A DNA stretch of 37,203 nt from DASUXY01 sp035301985 (GCA_035301985.1 DATGTE010000050.1:1-37203), one strand, 5' to 3'. Positions 8,401 through 17,391 are shown, counted from the first letter of the stretch. A program made the numbers and translations. Notes: a model not told the origin generated them from the letters alone.

Positions 8401-9771
8401 TTATGAATGTGCTGTCGCTGTTTTCCCCCCAAATAAAATCGTAATGATCGGGCTGAGCAAACAGAAAAATGCAAATGGTAAGTAGACGAGTACAGGCACT
8501 TGAAGCACATCAGCGATGAATACACCACAAACGCTCCATGGCACAAGGGGGTTGATTACTGTGCCCGCATCTTCTAATGTACGGGATAAGGCTTTTTTAG
8601 ATAGACCTGCTTTTTCATAGACACCTTTAAATGTTTCTCCAGTTAACAAAATCGATAAATATTGTTCCCCAATCATAACATTGATTCCGATGGCCGTCAT
8701 TGCGGTGGATAAAATAGTCGAACGGACACTGGTCAACTTATCTTGAAAAGCCGTTAAAATAGTTGGAATGATTCCGGTTGTAAATAGCAGACCTCCAAAA
8801 CCGAGTGCAAGAAGCACAAGTGAAATTGTAAATAACATGCTGTCAATTCCACCTTTTGTTAGCAATTCATTTACGGCGTCAAAGTCCGTTGTACCTGTAT
8901 ATCCTTCAAACCAAATGGTCCAGATGTCTGATGGAGCGATTCCTCCCATGAAGATGGCTAAAAAGGTCGCCACCAAACTGCTCGTAGCAATGGAAATGAA
9001 CGCTGGAATTTTAAAAAGGGTACATAGAACAAGAATCATTAATGGAATCCAAGACGACCAATGGATTAAATTTGTCGATGCTAAGGCAGCCTGATAATCA
9101 CTTGAGATTCCCATCGATACGGGATCTTTTGGAGATAGGATGAGAAACCCGATGAATGATATAATGAATGCTGGAATGGTCGTCAAGCTAATATGTTTTA
9201 TATGTTCAAATAAGTCGACGTTTACAATGGTCGATGCCAAGTTCGTTGTATCAGATAGCGGAGACATTTTATCACCAAAAAAAGCTCCAGAAACAATTGC
9301 ACCTGCTGTAATAGCGAGTGATGCATCCATTGCTTCAGCGATACCGATGAAGGCAACACCAATCGTTGCTGTCGTCGTTAATGAACTACCGAGAGAAACT
9401 CCGATAATCGCTGTTACCGCAAAAACAAGTGCATAGAGCCATTGTCCTCCGACCCACGTAAACCCCGTATTAATTAATACAGGAATCGTTCCACTCACCA
9501 TCCAACTACTGATTAAAATACCGATGAGGAAAAAAAGGAAAACGGCACCCATCCCGGCTTTTGCACCTTCAATCATTCCAGCTTGTAAATCATGGAAAGA
9601 TATTTTTTTAACGAGACCATAAAATATGAGTAAAAATATCCCGAGCAAGATAGGGATATGAGGAACGGTGCCTACATGGATGATAAAATAACTGATGATT
9701 CCTATGAGTATAATCGATAAAATGACTGATTCTAGAAGCGCTGGTTTTTGCTGTGGTTTAACTTGAAACAT
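8401..9771 (-). CDS. nhaC: NhaC-family Na+/H+ antiporter
   Basis: 456 aa integral membrane protein with about 11-12 hydrophobic segments. Family-typical stretches include GVSLGSSLTTTATIGVAFIG and FFGDKMSPLSDTTNLA, both hallmarks of NhaC. The family exchanges Na+ for H+ (some members take an organic substrate) across the cell membrane and supports growth at high salt or pH. The gene is monocistronic. It is preceded by a complete T-box leader and a strong promoter, so its expression should answer to an uncharged tRNA rather than to sodium alone. The leader's specifier reads UAC (tyrosine), so some tyrosine-linked transport function is possible. Confidence 0.93.
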   Translation of the reverse strand: MFQVKPQQKPALLESVILSIILIGIISYFIIHVGTVPHIPILLGIFLLIFYGLVKKISFHDLQAGMIEGAKAGMGAVFLFFLIGILISSWMVSGTIPVLINTGFTWVGGQWLYALVFAVTAIIGVSLGSSLTTTATIGVAFIGIAEAMDASLAITAGAIVSGAFFGDKMSPLSDTTNLASTIVNVDLFEHIKHISLTTIPAFIISFIGFLILSPKDPVSMGISSDYQAALASTNLIHWSSWIPLMILVLCTLFKIPAFISIATSSLVATFLAIFMGGIAPSDIWTIWFEGYTGTTDFDAVNELLTKGGIDSMLFTISLVLLALGFGGLLFTTGIIPTILTAFQDKLTSVRSTILSTAMTAIGINVMIGEQYLSILLTGETFKGVYEKAGLSKKALSRTLEDAGTVINPLVPWSVCGVFIADVLQVPVLVYLPFAFFCLLSPIITILFGGKTATAHS

Positions 9772-9803
9772 GTGTAGACCTCCTAATCATCTTTCCAAGA
9801 AAA

Positions 9804-10037
9804 TAAAAAAGCTTCATCCCCGATAGGGACGAAGCTAAAACTCCGCGTTACCACCCTGATTGATGAATTGTATGTAACATACAATCAACCACTTCACTGC
9901 GTACATCCTGTTTGTAAAATGTGTAATTCGATCCTCTCCTGCCAAAGTTCCCACCAACCACTCTGTCTCTTCATGCTGCTCAGAGATCATCTACTGATCA
10001 TTTTAGGATGTCTATATGTAGTTTACAGAAAAGATTA
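9804..10037 (-). promoter_or_regulatory. T-box riboswitch leader of nhaC, probable tyrosine specifier
   Basis: On the minus strand stem I is closed by ACATCCT / AGGATGT and a lower helix TAAAATG / CATTTTA. The conserved AGTA faces the 3' loop GAATTACA. The specifier just before the last A reads UAC, tyrosine. The T-box AGGGTGGTAACGCGG is at 9843-9857. It is followed by the terminator stem formed by AGCTTCGTCCC and GGGGATGAAGCT (9810-9836), with TTTTTT after it. When tRNA is uncharged, the T-box helix replaces the terminator. A leucine reading (UUA) of the overlapping frame is less likely by position. Confidence 0.92.
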
Positions 10038-10043
10038 TTAAAA

Positions 10044-10073
10044 AATATACAACGTATCAGCTACTTTTGTCAA
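10044..10073 (-). promoter_or_regulatory. Sigma-A promoter of the T-box/nhaC transcript
   Basis: Minus strand TTGACA (10068-10073) and TATATT (10044-10049), spaced 18 bases. Transcription would start a few bases before stem I of the T-box. Confidence 0.8.
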
Positions 10074-10200
10074 CTATAATGTATAAATGGGATGTTTTTT
10101 CAGCTAGAATACTGGTTGAATCCTTCATGGTGCATTTTGCATACGTTGGAAGAGGAGTTTTACAAGATGTACATATCGCCAAGACGTAAAGCGATACACT

Positions 10201-11160
10201 CTATTTTTCATTGGCCGTATGTAAATAACGGTTTGTTAACCATCGTTCGATGATCGACAAAAGTTCATCATCAATGGGGTGGTCGATTATCTTTTTATAT
10301 TCTTTCGTAAGACCGAGCATCGTGTGGTGAGTTGTGACGTGACGTAAAATATGATTGACATGGGGGAGGAGATGCCATTCCGAATCTCCTTTGACGATTT
10401 CAGCAATTCGCTCAGCGTGATCCGGTGGTACTTGGAGATCTTTGTCTCCTGTAATCGCGAGAACCGGACACGCTACTTCGGGTAAATAGTCACAAACGTT
10501 ATAATGACGTTGATCACGAATCCATTTCGCATTGATTTTGGCACCTCGTATTCGCATAACAGCCTCATCAGAATCGTTAATTTTTTTCATCAATGATTTG
10601 TTTTGTTTCTTTATCTTTTGAGAGAGTTTCAACACTCGATAAAGCCAGCCTTTCAACCCTTTTGTATTTTCAATCTCTTCTATTACCATTTCCAGTTGTT
10701 TTAGAAGTAAATCCTTAGAAGGTTCTGCAGCGCCGGCTAATAAAATGAGACCTGAGACAGGGGTGTGATGATGAACAGCTGGAGCAATCATTGCTCCTTC
10801 GCTATGTCCTAAGATAACAATCTTTTGTTGGTCGACTTGATCATAGGCTTGTAAAAATTGAACAGAAGCGCATGCATCATCAATTAAATCGTGCACACCT
10901 GTTTCGTAATAGTTTCCGCCACTTTTCTGGATGCCTCTTTTATCGTAACGTAAAGTCATAAAACCAAGCACTGTTAAAAACTCGGCCAAATCCTTATATA
11001 AGTTGAGTTGCAATTTTTTATCATTGCCATCCCGATCCAATTTCCCCGTTCCTGGAATGATTAAAACGGCGGGATACTGATTTCTTTTTTCCGTTGGCCA
11101 CGTTAATGTCCCGCTTAGAGGATAAGCCCCTTCAATAGTTACATCTGTACATTTATTCAT
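10201..11160 (-). CDS. Alpha/beta hydrolase (S33 / esterase-like)
   Basis: 319 aa, no signal peptide. The alpha/beta-hydrolase triad is visible: S120 in the nucleophile elbow GHSEG, D241 in GDKDLQVP and H270 in HVNHIL. The oxyanion region PGTGKLDRDG is also present. A helical cap with many lysines lies at about 165-215. The sequence resembles serine aminopeptidase/dienelactone-hydrolase-type proteins of Bacillaceae; the substrate is unknown. AAGGGGG precedes the ATG. The gene stands alone on the minus strand, with no clear terminator before the T-box promoter. Confidence 0.85.
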   Translation of the reverse strand: MNKCTDVTIEGAYPLSGTLTWPTEKRNQYPAVLIIPGTGKLDRDGNDKKLQLNLYKDLAEFLTVLGFMTLRYDKRGIQKSGGNYYETGVHDLIDDACASVQFLQAYDQVDQQKIVILGHSEGAMIAPAVHHHTPVSGLILLAGAAEPSKDLLLKQLEMVIEEIENTKGLKGWLYRVLKLSQKIKKQNKSLMKKINDSDEAVMRIRGAKINAKWIRDQRHYNVCDYLPEVACPVLAITGDKDLQVPPDHAERIAEIVKGDSEWHLLPHVNHILRHVTTHHTMLGLTKEYKKIIDHPIDDELLSIIERWLTNRYLHTANEK

Positions 11161-11530
11161 GATTATTTCCCCCTTTATACAGTCATGATCTGATGAATCG
11201 TTTTCTTCTAAAACGGATGGTTTTTCCTAACTATATTTGAAAAATAGTGCCTAAACATAAATTCTCGATGAAAATTTTCGACGGATGATCTTTCCAAGAA
11301 TGGATCACTTGAAGGATTGAGAAAATGGTTCGGATTTATCCTTCACACCTTAAGTTGATCATTTATGATTGTAGCAGACCCTGTATCGATATGAAAAAGA
11401 GATACTCTTCACCTTGTAAAAGAAAAATGTTCGTTTTTTTGCGACGAAGCAATAAGTTGATGAATATCTTTTTCTTTTCTAAAAAATCAGTTATAATAGA
11501 TACAATTTTCATAAAAAGGTGGGGTGAATA
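11161..11530. other. Non-coding gap between the hydrolase and azlC
   Basis: A 370-base region between divergent genes. TATAAT at 11492-11497 is a likely -10 for azlCD, but the -35 position (TTTTTC) is poor. A 68-codon frame at 11325-11531 overlaps this promoter and has no ribosome site. No riboswitch pattern was seen. Confidence 0.5.
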
Positions 11531-12268
11531 ATGACGATGCCCGATATACAAGAACAACCTGTTTCCAATCCAAACATAATGATTCAGAAAGGACTGACCG
11601 CTGCACTACCGATTATGCTCGGTTATCTTCCAGTCGCGATTACATATGGTGTATTGGCTAAGCAGTCTGGCCTGTCATTAGTAGAGTTAACGTTAATGAG
11701 TGCATTTGTATATGCAGGGGCCAGCCAGTTTATGGGAGTTAACATGCTAGCAGTTGGTGCAGGGTCGATTGAAATCATCGTCGCTACATTTATTTTGAAT
11801 GTCCGCCACTTTGTAATGAGTTTATCATTTATGAATCGCCTAAGAGAAATTAAACTCAAGTGGAAAGCTCCGCTAACGCTCGGGTTAACCGATGAAACAT
11901 TTGCCGTAGCTTCTTTTCACAAGAAGGAAGCCCAAATGGAAAATGGCGTATTATTTTATACGGTTTTATTTATATTATCCTACATATCTTGGGTGGGTGG
12001 TTCATTTTTAGGTGGTGTTCTCGGTGAAATTGTTCCCGACCCATTGAGTCAAAGTATGGGGATTGCTTTATATGCGATGTTCATCGGTTTACTGATCCCT
12101 ACGGTGAAAAAGGAAGTTAAAGTAGGTCTCATTGCTGTGATTGCGATGCTAATTCATACACTTTGCAGTGAAGTATTGCAATTGAGTGCGGGATGGTCGA
12201 TTGTAATAGGTACGATTTTAGGAGGCTTTTTCGGTGTGTTTATCTTCGAGGAGGAAGAGCAGTCATGA
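11531..12268 (+). CDS. azlC: AzlC-family branched-chain amino acid exporter, large subunit
   Basis: 245 aa membrane protein with the AzlC signatures LPIMLGYLPVAITYGVLA, FVYAGASQFMG and LNVRHFVMSLSF, and about 7-8 hydrophobic segments. With AzlD it exports branched-chain amino acids or their analogues (in B. subtilis, 4-azaleucine resistance). The ATG at 11531 follows AAGGTGGGG. Its stop codon overlaps the start of azlD (ATGA), so the two are translationally coupled. Confidence 0.92.
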   Translation: MTMPDIQEQPVSNPNIMIQKGLTAALPIMLGYLPVAITYGVLAKQSGLSLVELTLMSAFVYAGASQFMGVNMLAVGAGSIEIIVATFILNVRHFVMSLSFMNRLREIKLKWKAPLTLGLTDETFAVASFHKKEAQMENGVLFYTVLFILSYISWVGGSFLGGVLGEIVPDPLSQSMGIALYAMFIGLLIPTVKKEVKVGLIAVIAMLIHTLCSEVLQLSAGWSIVIGTILGGFFGVFIFEEEEQS

Positions 12269-12558
12269 TCTTTTTTATTATTATCGGTATGGCGCTTGTG
12301 ACAATGATTCCGAGAGTCATCCCAGCCTTTATTGTTGAGAAGTTATCGTTTCGCGCTTGGGTCAATCGGTGGTTAAATGCAATCCCTTTTGCCGCCTTAG
12401 GTGCATTGATTTTTCCGGGCATTTTATCTGTAAACGCGGATAAGCCATATATTGGTCTAATCGGCGGTCTGATTGCCATAGCCCTAGCTTATATCGGGCT
12501 AAATGTTGTTTTAGTCGTCATCGGGGCCATTGCGACAGTATTTGTTTTATCATTGTAA
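12265..12558 (+). CDS. azlD: AzlD-family branched-chain amino acid exporter, small subunit
   Basis: 97 aa with three to four hydrophobic segments and the family motif MIPRVIPAF near the N-terminus. It is the small partner of AzlC. The ATG at 12265 overlaps the azlC stop by four bases (ATGA). GAGGAGGAAGAG inside the end of azlC serves as ribosome site. The longer frame that opens at 12193 lies inside azlC and is not used. A hairpin terminator follows directly. Confidence 0.92.
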   Translation: MIFFIIIGMALVTMIPRVIPAFIVEKLSFRAWVNRWLNAIPFAALGALIFPGILSVNADKPYIGLIGGLIAIALAYIGLNVVLVVIGAIATVFVLSL

Positions 12559-12581
12559 TTTATTCCTATGCACACAAAATG

Positions 12582-12623
12582 AACCGGATGCTCAATCCTG
12601 TAAGAAAGAGCAGCCGGTTTTTG
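12582..12623 (+). terminator. Terminator of azlCD
   Basis: Arms AACCGGATGCTC and GAGCAGCCGGTT pair except at one internal position, with a T-run (TTTTT) after. It lies between azlD and the convergent mgtA. Confidence 0.8.
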
Positions 12624-12656
12624 AATAGAATCACAGTTACCAGTCGTGAATGATGT

Positions 12657-15263
12657 TTAGATCCAACTGCCAAATTTCTTGATGTAAAATCGTTTGCTTA
12701 TTTGGATCAGTCCGGCATAGCCAATTAAAATAGCGATGAGCCAGAGGAAATAACTGCCAGGTAAAGGTACGAATCCCATGCTTTTTCCGACGGTTGAATA
12801 AGGAAGATAGACGCCAATTCCCATAATGATGATCGTCAAAATAACGACGGGTTTTGTGGCCATACTTTGAATGAACGGTATTTTTTCGGTACGAATCATA
12901 TGGACGATCAATGTTTGTGTTAATAATCCTACAACAAACCAACCCGTATGGAAAAGGGCTTGGTTTTCAACAGTATTCGCTCCAAAAACATGCCACATGA
13001 CGACGAATGTAACAATGTCAAAAATAGAGCTGATCGGTCCGATATAAATAATGAATGTCGTTAAACTCTTTGTATCCCATTTTCGCGGTTTGACAAGAAA
13101 TTCTTTATCCATTCGATCCCAAGGTATGGCTAGCTGAGATATGTCGTACAATAAGTTTTGGACGAGTAACTGTAAAGGCAACATCGGTAAAAAAGGAATA
13201 AACATACTTGCGACGAGTATGCTAAATACATTTCCGAAGTTTGAGCTTGTTGTCATTTTAATATATTTTAATATATTACCAAATGTCGTACGTCCTTCGA
13301 CGACTCCTTCTTCAAGAATGGTTAAACTTTTCTTCAAAAGAATGATATCGGATGATTCGCGTGCAATGTCGGTTGCCTGATCTACTGAAATCCCGACATC
13401 TGCTTTACGTAACGCTGGTGCATCATTAATCCCATCCCCTAAAAATCCTACCGTATGTTCTTTTTGTTGTAAGACTTGGACGATGCGTTCTTTATGAAGT
13501 GGGGTTAACTTTGCAAACAAATTCGTTGACTCTGCTGCTACGATTAATTCCTCATCTGTAAGATGGTCAATCTCTGGTCCAAGAATCGGCTGTCCTGCTT
13601 GAATACCGATTTGCTTACAAACATTCTCGGTGACAACTTCATTATCACCTGTTAAAATTTTGACGTCGACCCCATGCTTTTGCAATTGGTGAATAGCAGT
13701 AGCCGCTGATGGCTTAGGTGGGTCGAGAAAACCAATAAAACCTGCAAGTATGAGGTTTTCTTCATCCTTTTCTGTAATAACATGTTGCGTTGACGCTATT
13801 TCTTGATAGGCGACTGCGATGACTCGCAATCCTTCATTATTTAATCGGGTGAGGTAGTTGGTGATCTGTTTTCGTAGCTCTTGTGATAAAGGGATGATTT
13901 CACCCTCATGTTCTACTGCATTTGCGAGCATCATCATCTCTTCGACAGCCCCTTTAGTGATTATGAATTGTTGATCGCGCTCATCAGTAGTTGCGACCGC
14001 AACGGATAGTCTTTTCCGTGCAGAATCAAAAGGAAGTTCGTCGATTTTTTCATACGGTATGCTGTCATGTTCCACAGGGGCTGTCGACTGTTGATATTCG
14101 ATAATCGATTGATCGAGAAGACTCCTTGTCCCAGTCTGAAATAAGCTGTTCACATATGCTAAGTAGAGCGGGCGATGTGATGGTTCGCCAAATGGATTTT
14201 GGTGAATCGATAAAACAAGTTCATCCTCTGTTAATGTCCCAGTTTTATCTGTACAAAGAATATTCATCGCTCCGAGGTTTTGCATCGCATGCAATTGTTT
14301 AACAATCACGTCTTTTTTGGATAAGCGAAGTGCTCCTCTAGCTAAGTTTGCTGAGACAATCATCGGGAGCATTTCGGGTGTCAGACCGATGGCAATTGCA
14401 ATCGCAAAAAAAAGTGCTCCCTGCCAGTCATCCTTCGTAATTCCGTTAATGAGAAAGACAAAGGGAACCATGATGAGCATGAGTTTAATCAAAAGCCAAC
14501 TCACTTTGTTAACCCCTTTATCAAAACTTGTTTCGGCTCGTTTACCGACAATGCTTTTCGCTAACGAACCGAAAAACGTCTCATCACCCGTCTTAAGAAC
14601 GATTGCTGTCGCGTTCCCACTGACAATATCCGTTCCTTTAAAACAGAGGTTTTTAGCATCAAAAATTTGTTCTGGTCTCTCAGTAAGTGTCGCATTCTTT
14701 TCTACTGGAATAGCCTCACCTGTCAATGTCGATTGATTGACGAGTAAATTCGTTGAAGAAAGAATGCGGATATCCGCAGGAATGATGTCACCAGCTTGCA
14801 AGGAGATTATGTCACCTGGTACTAATTCTCCGGTTACTATTTCGGTTACTTGGGCGTTGCGGACGACGGTCGTTGTTTGCTTAATCATTTCTTTTAATTG
14901 TTCGGCAGCTCGCTTCGAGCGAAATTCTTGCCAAAATTGGATGGCGGCACTCAAGACAATCATAATCGTAACGATTATGGTTGCCTCAAAATCATCCGTG
15001 AGATAAGAAAAGAGGCCAAGGACGATGAGAACATATATAAACGGATTATGAAAAGATGTAAGAAGTTGGACATACCATGGAGGGAGTTGTTCACTACTAA
15101 CGATATTCCATCCATTAGAGTGTAAACGTTCGTTCGCTTCACGATCTGTAATTCCATCATCGGTAGACTGTAAAGTTGATAAGATGTCATCTCTATGGAG
15201 TTGGGAATATTTAAGTAAATCATCCGATTGTTGCGTTTGTCGGTTATGTTGAGTAAGAAACAT
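12657..15263 (-). CDS. mgtA: Magnesium-translocating P-type ATPase
   Basis: 868 aa from the ATG at 15261-15263, chosen because GAAGGAG lies before it; the frame stays open to 15326 without a ribosome site. P-type ATPase motifs are present in order: LTGEAIP (about 180-186, actuator), DKTGTLTED (about 339, phosphorylated Asp), the nucleotide-binding domain, GDGINDAP, and a C-terminal block of membrane segments. Length and sequence fit the type IIIB Mg2+ importers MgtA/MgtB rather than Ca2+ pumps. It would bring Mg2+ in when it is scarce. No M-box (ykoK) Mg2+ riboswitch is visible upstream: the gap to the promoter is too short. Confidence 0.93.
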   Translation of the reverse strand: MFLTQHNRQTQQSDDLLKYSQLHRDDILSTLQSTDDGITDREANERLHSNGWNIVSSEQLPPWYVQLLTSFHNPFIYVLIVLGLFSYLTDDFEATIIVTIMIVLSAAIQFWQEFRSKRAAEQLKEMIKQTTTVVRNAQVTEIVTGELVPGDIISLQAGDIIPADIRILSSTNLLVNQSTLTGEAIPVEKNATLTERPEQIFDAKNLCFKGTDIVSGNATAIVLKTGDETFFGSLAKSIVGKRAETSFDKGVNKVSWLLIKLMLIMVPFVFLINGITKDDWQGALFFAIAIAIGLTPEMLPMIVSANLARGALRLSKKDVIVKQLHAMQNLGAMNILCTDKTGTLTEDELVLSIHQNPFGEPSHRPLYLAYVNSLFQTGTRSLLDQSIIEYQQSTAPVEHDSIPYEKIDELPFDSARKRLSVAVATTDERDQQFIITKGAVEEMMMLANAVEHEGEIIPLSQELRKQITNYLTRLNNEGLRVIAVAYQEIASTQHVITEKDEENLILAGFIGFLDPPKPSAATAIHQLQKHGVDVKILTGDNEVVTENVCKQIGIQAGQPILGPEIDHLTDEELIVAAESTNLFAKLTPLHKERIVQVLQQKEHTVGFLGDGINDAPALRKADVGISVDQATDIARESSDIILLKKSLTILEEGVVEGRTTFGNILKYIKMTTSSNFGNVFSILVASMFIPFLPMLPLQLLVQNLLYDISQLAIPWDRMDKEFLVKPRKWDTKSLTTFIIYIGPISSIFDIVTFVVMWHVFGANTVENQALFHTGWFVVGLLTQTLIVHMIRTEKIPFIQSMATKPVVILTIIIMGIGVYLPYSTVGKSMGFVPLPGSYFLWLIAILIGYAGLIQISKRFYIKKFGSWI

Positions 15264-15310
15264 GGAAGTTCTCCTTCGTGTAAAATCTTTTCTGAATGTT
15301 ATCCCTATAA

Positions 15311-15339
15311 ACTGTAAGTGATACATAGGAGTGTGTCAA
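15311..15339 (-). promoter_or_regulatory. Sigma-A promoter of mgtA
   Basis: Minus strand TTGACA (15334-15339) and TACAGT (15311-15316), spaced 17 bases, about 50 bases before the mgtA start codon. The -10 lies in the decamer ACTGTAAGTG (plus strand), which recurs as ACTGTAGGTG at 15355-15364. Confidence 0.7.
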
Positions 15340-15471
15340 GGCCAGTTATTTACCACTGTAGGTGCAGTAGAATCATATATAATCAATCTATTTAAATATT
15401 TTAGGTCTTGCCTATTGCAATTATTCAAAAAATTTAGGATAATAGAAAAAAGGAACAAGGGGGAGTGTTCC

Positions 15472-15705
15472 ATGAAAAAGGAAAAAACGATTTATCAACT
15501 CATTCGCTACGATGGAGAGGTCATTCATGCGAAAAGAGAGATCCCGTATGATATTAAATTATCATCACGGCTGATCTTAGACGAGCTCTGTTTTAAGTGG
15601 AATAAACATAAATTATTGAAGCAAATCGACGAAGCTTTAGAAGAAGGAGATCGAAACAAATTTGCAAGACTTAGTGAAGCGTACAATCAATATATTTGGG
15701 AATGA
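15472..15705 (+). CDS. IDEAL-domain small protein
   Basis: 77 aa, soluble. The C-terminal part holds the short IDEAL motif (IDEALEEGDRNKFARLSEAY), named after its consensus and found in several small Bacillaceae proteins (YpiB, YozD and others) of mostly unknown function. The start at 15472 follows AAGGGGGAG. The frame is open further upstream, to 15331, but without a ribosome site. It is divergent from mgtA and followed by a hairpin. Confidence 0.82.
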   Translation: MKKEKTIYQLIRYDGEVIHAKREIPYDIKLSSRLILDELCFKWNKHKLLKQIDEALEEGDRNKFARLSEAYNQYIWE

Positions 15706-15740
15706 ATGTCAGTCAATGGATCCTAATATTGTAACGTAAG

Positions 15741-15770
15741 TCGCCTTGCCGAAGTTGGCAGGGCGATTTC
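15741..15770 (+). terminator. Terminator of the IDEAL-domain gene
   Basis: TCGCCTTGCC and GGCAGGGCGA form a GC-rich stem with one G-T pair and a 6-base loop, followed by a short TTTC. The T-tract is weak. Confidence 0.6.
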
Positions 15771-15915
15771 AGTATCGGTAAGCAGAATGATAGGGGTTGT
15801 TGTAATCTTCTAAAGTGTGTAGGTTTTGTATATTTTAATGAAATGGTCTTATTGTATAAAATTTTCATGTTTATAAAAATAACGAAGTTTGTAGTTCCAA
15901 AGCGGGGGGATGCTC

Positions 15916-17190
15916 ATGAAAAATAAAAAGGCAGTGTTTAGTTGGGTATTATATGATTTTGGTAATTCTGCATTTGCAACGACAATTATGGCGGCCGTTC
16001 TTCCTGTATTTTATTATGACGTGGCAGCCAAAGGATTGGATGAGTCACTAGCAGCAAGTTATTGGGGATATTCGCAATCCATCGCTGTTCTTCTTGTCGC
16101 GATCTTAGCTCCTATTCTCGGTGCAATTAGTGACTATTCCGCAGCTAAGAAGAAATTTTTACGGTTTTTTTGTTATATGGGTGTCCTGGCTAGTATTTTA
16201 TTAGCTTTTGTCGGAGAAGGCGATTATATATTTGCTTCTATTTTGTTAATTGTTGGAACGATTGGGTTCTCAGGCGGAAATGTATTTTATGATGCATTTC
16301 TTCCTGAGATTGCCGAGGAAAAGGAAATTGATAAAGTGTCGGCAGATGGGTTCGCTTGGGGTTATGTCGGTGGTGGCTTATTACTTGCGATCAATATTTT
16401 AATGATCTTGAAATACGAATGGTTTGGATTAGCAAATGCGACCGTAGCAAGTCAAGTATCATTTGCTTCTGTCGGTATTTGGTGGTTTGTTTTTTCCATT
16501 CCACTCTTTAAAAATATTCATGAAGAGAAAAAAACGACGGCGAAACGCGAGCATTCCTATATGAAAATCGGATTCACTAGAGTGATCTCTACATTTAAGG
16601 AGATTAAACGGTATAAACAATTGTTAATTTTTCTATTTGCATTTTGGTTGTACAATGATGGGATTTCGACAATTATTAAAATGGCAACTATTTATGGCCG
16701 AGATATTGGAATCGATAGTCATGCATTGATTACAGCATTGCTCATTACGCAATTTGTCGGTATTCCGTGTACATTTTTCTTCGGTTGGTTAGCAAAGAAA
16801 ATAACAGCTAAAAAAGCATTGACATTTTCCTTATATATTTATTTAGGAATTGTTATTTTAGGCTATTTTATGACGTCGGCTATTCACTTTTATTTGTTAG
16901 CGATTAGTGTCGGCTTTGTACAGGGAGGTGCTCAATCTTTAAGCCGATCCATTTATGGTCGCATGGTTCCTGCGGATAAGCAAGCGGAGTTTTTCGGATT
17001 TTATGGAATATCGTCCAAGTTCGCTGCGGTATTCGGTCCGTTTATTTTTGCCTTAGTTGGTCAGCTGACCGGTTCAAGTCGCTTTGGAATCATTTCGTTA
17101 ATCATATTTTTTATTGCGGGAATTGTTTTATTAAAATTTGTCGATATCGAACGCGGAATGAAAGAAGCAAAAGTAGGAAAAACTGCTTAA
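15916..17190 (+). CDS. yxiO: MFS transporter of the Atg22/UMF1 type (YxiO-like)
   Basis: 424 aa with about 12 hydrophobic segments. The N-terminal SWVLYDFGNSAFATTIMAAV is the signature of the Atg22/vacuole effluxer-like MFS branch, of which B. subtilis YxiO is the nearest I recall. Members are thought to export amino acids or other small metabolites; the substrate is unknown. The start is set to the ATG at 15916 because GGGGGG lies six bases upstream; an in-frame ATG at 15910 is directly against it. Expression is likely on its own. Confidence 0.85.
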   Translation: MKNKKAVFSWVLYDFGNSAFATTIMAAVLPVFYYDVAAKGLDESLAASYWGYSQSIAVLLVAILAPILGAISDYSAAKKKFLRFFCYMGVLASILLAFVGEGDYIFASILLIVGTIGFSGGNVFYDAFLPEIAEEKEIDKVSADGFAWGYVGGGLLLAINILMILKYEWFGLANATVASQVSFASVGIWWFVFSIPLFKNIHEEKKTTAKREHSYMKIGFTRVISTFKEIKRYKQLLIFLFAFWLYNDGISTIIKMATIYGRDIGIDSHALITALLITQFVGIPCTFFFGWLAKKITAKKALTFSLYIYLGIVILGYFMTSAIHFYLLAISVGFVQGGAQSLSRSIYGRMVPADKQAEFFGFYGISSKFAAVFGPFIFALVGQLTGSSRFGIISLIIFFIAGIVLLKFVDIERGMKEAKVGKTA

Positions 17191-17192
17191 CG

Positions 17193-17214
17193 TATTGTAC
17201 AATATTTAGTACAA
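17193..17214. promoter_or_regulatory. Operator-like palindromes (TATTGTACAATA; TTGTAC-N8-GTACAA)
   Basis: TATTGTACAATA (17193-17204) is a perfect 12-bp palindrome. Together with GTACAA at 17209-17214 it also forms a spaced inverted repeat. It lies 26-47 bases before the start of the 46-aa gene. The same 12-mer occurs upstream of yheA at 21974-21985. Confidence 0.4.
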
Positions 17215-17239
17215 TTTGTATTAAGGGACGTGTCAACGG

Positions 17240-17380
17240 ATGAAACTCCATCAACTACGCTATGTTTTATCACGGCTAACTCGCATATTAGGAGACATCA
17301 ATGCACTTAAAAACGGGCGAATCGGCTGGCGAACAAGTCGGCGCATCATGCGGAAAATCATTAGAAGTTGGTTCAAATAA
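17240..17380 (+). CDS. 46-aa arginine-rich small protein
   Basis: Short frame MKLHQLRYVLSRLTRILGDI to RSWFK, 46 codons plus stop. It is very basic (about ten Arg), with the pattern R-x-L-G-D-x-x-A-L-x-x-G-R-I-G followed by RRIMRKIIR. I recall this pattern from a family of tiny uncharacterised proteins in Firmicutes. AAGGGA lies about 12 bases before the ATG, so the ribosome site is only fair. A hairpin follows 12 bases after the stop. The basic, partly amphipathic sequence could bind nucleic acid or membrane; no function is known. An overlapping longer frame (17301-17600) in another phase is not credible. Confidence 0.65.
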   Translation: MKLHQLRYVLSRLTRILGDINALKNGRIGWRTSRRIMRKIIRSWFK

Positions 17381-17391
17381 GGGGGTGGAAG

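Noticed and set aside
10167..10253. 28-codon plus-strand frame with GGAAGAGGAG upstream
   Set aside because: Most of it is antisense to the 3' end of the hydrolase gene; composition not convincing.
11325..11531. 68-codon plus-strand frame before azlC
   Set aside because: No ribosome site, overlaps the azlC promoter and start; no recognisable protein.
15264..15340. Mg2+ (M-box) riboswitch before mgtA
   Set aside because: The promoter lies only about 50 bases before the start codon, too little room for an M-box, and no M-box conserved sequence is visible.
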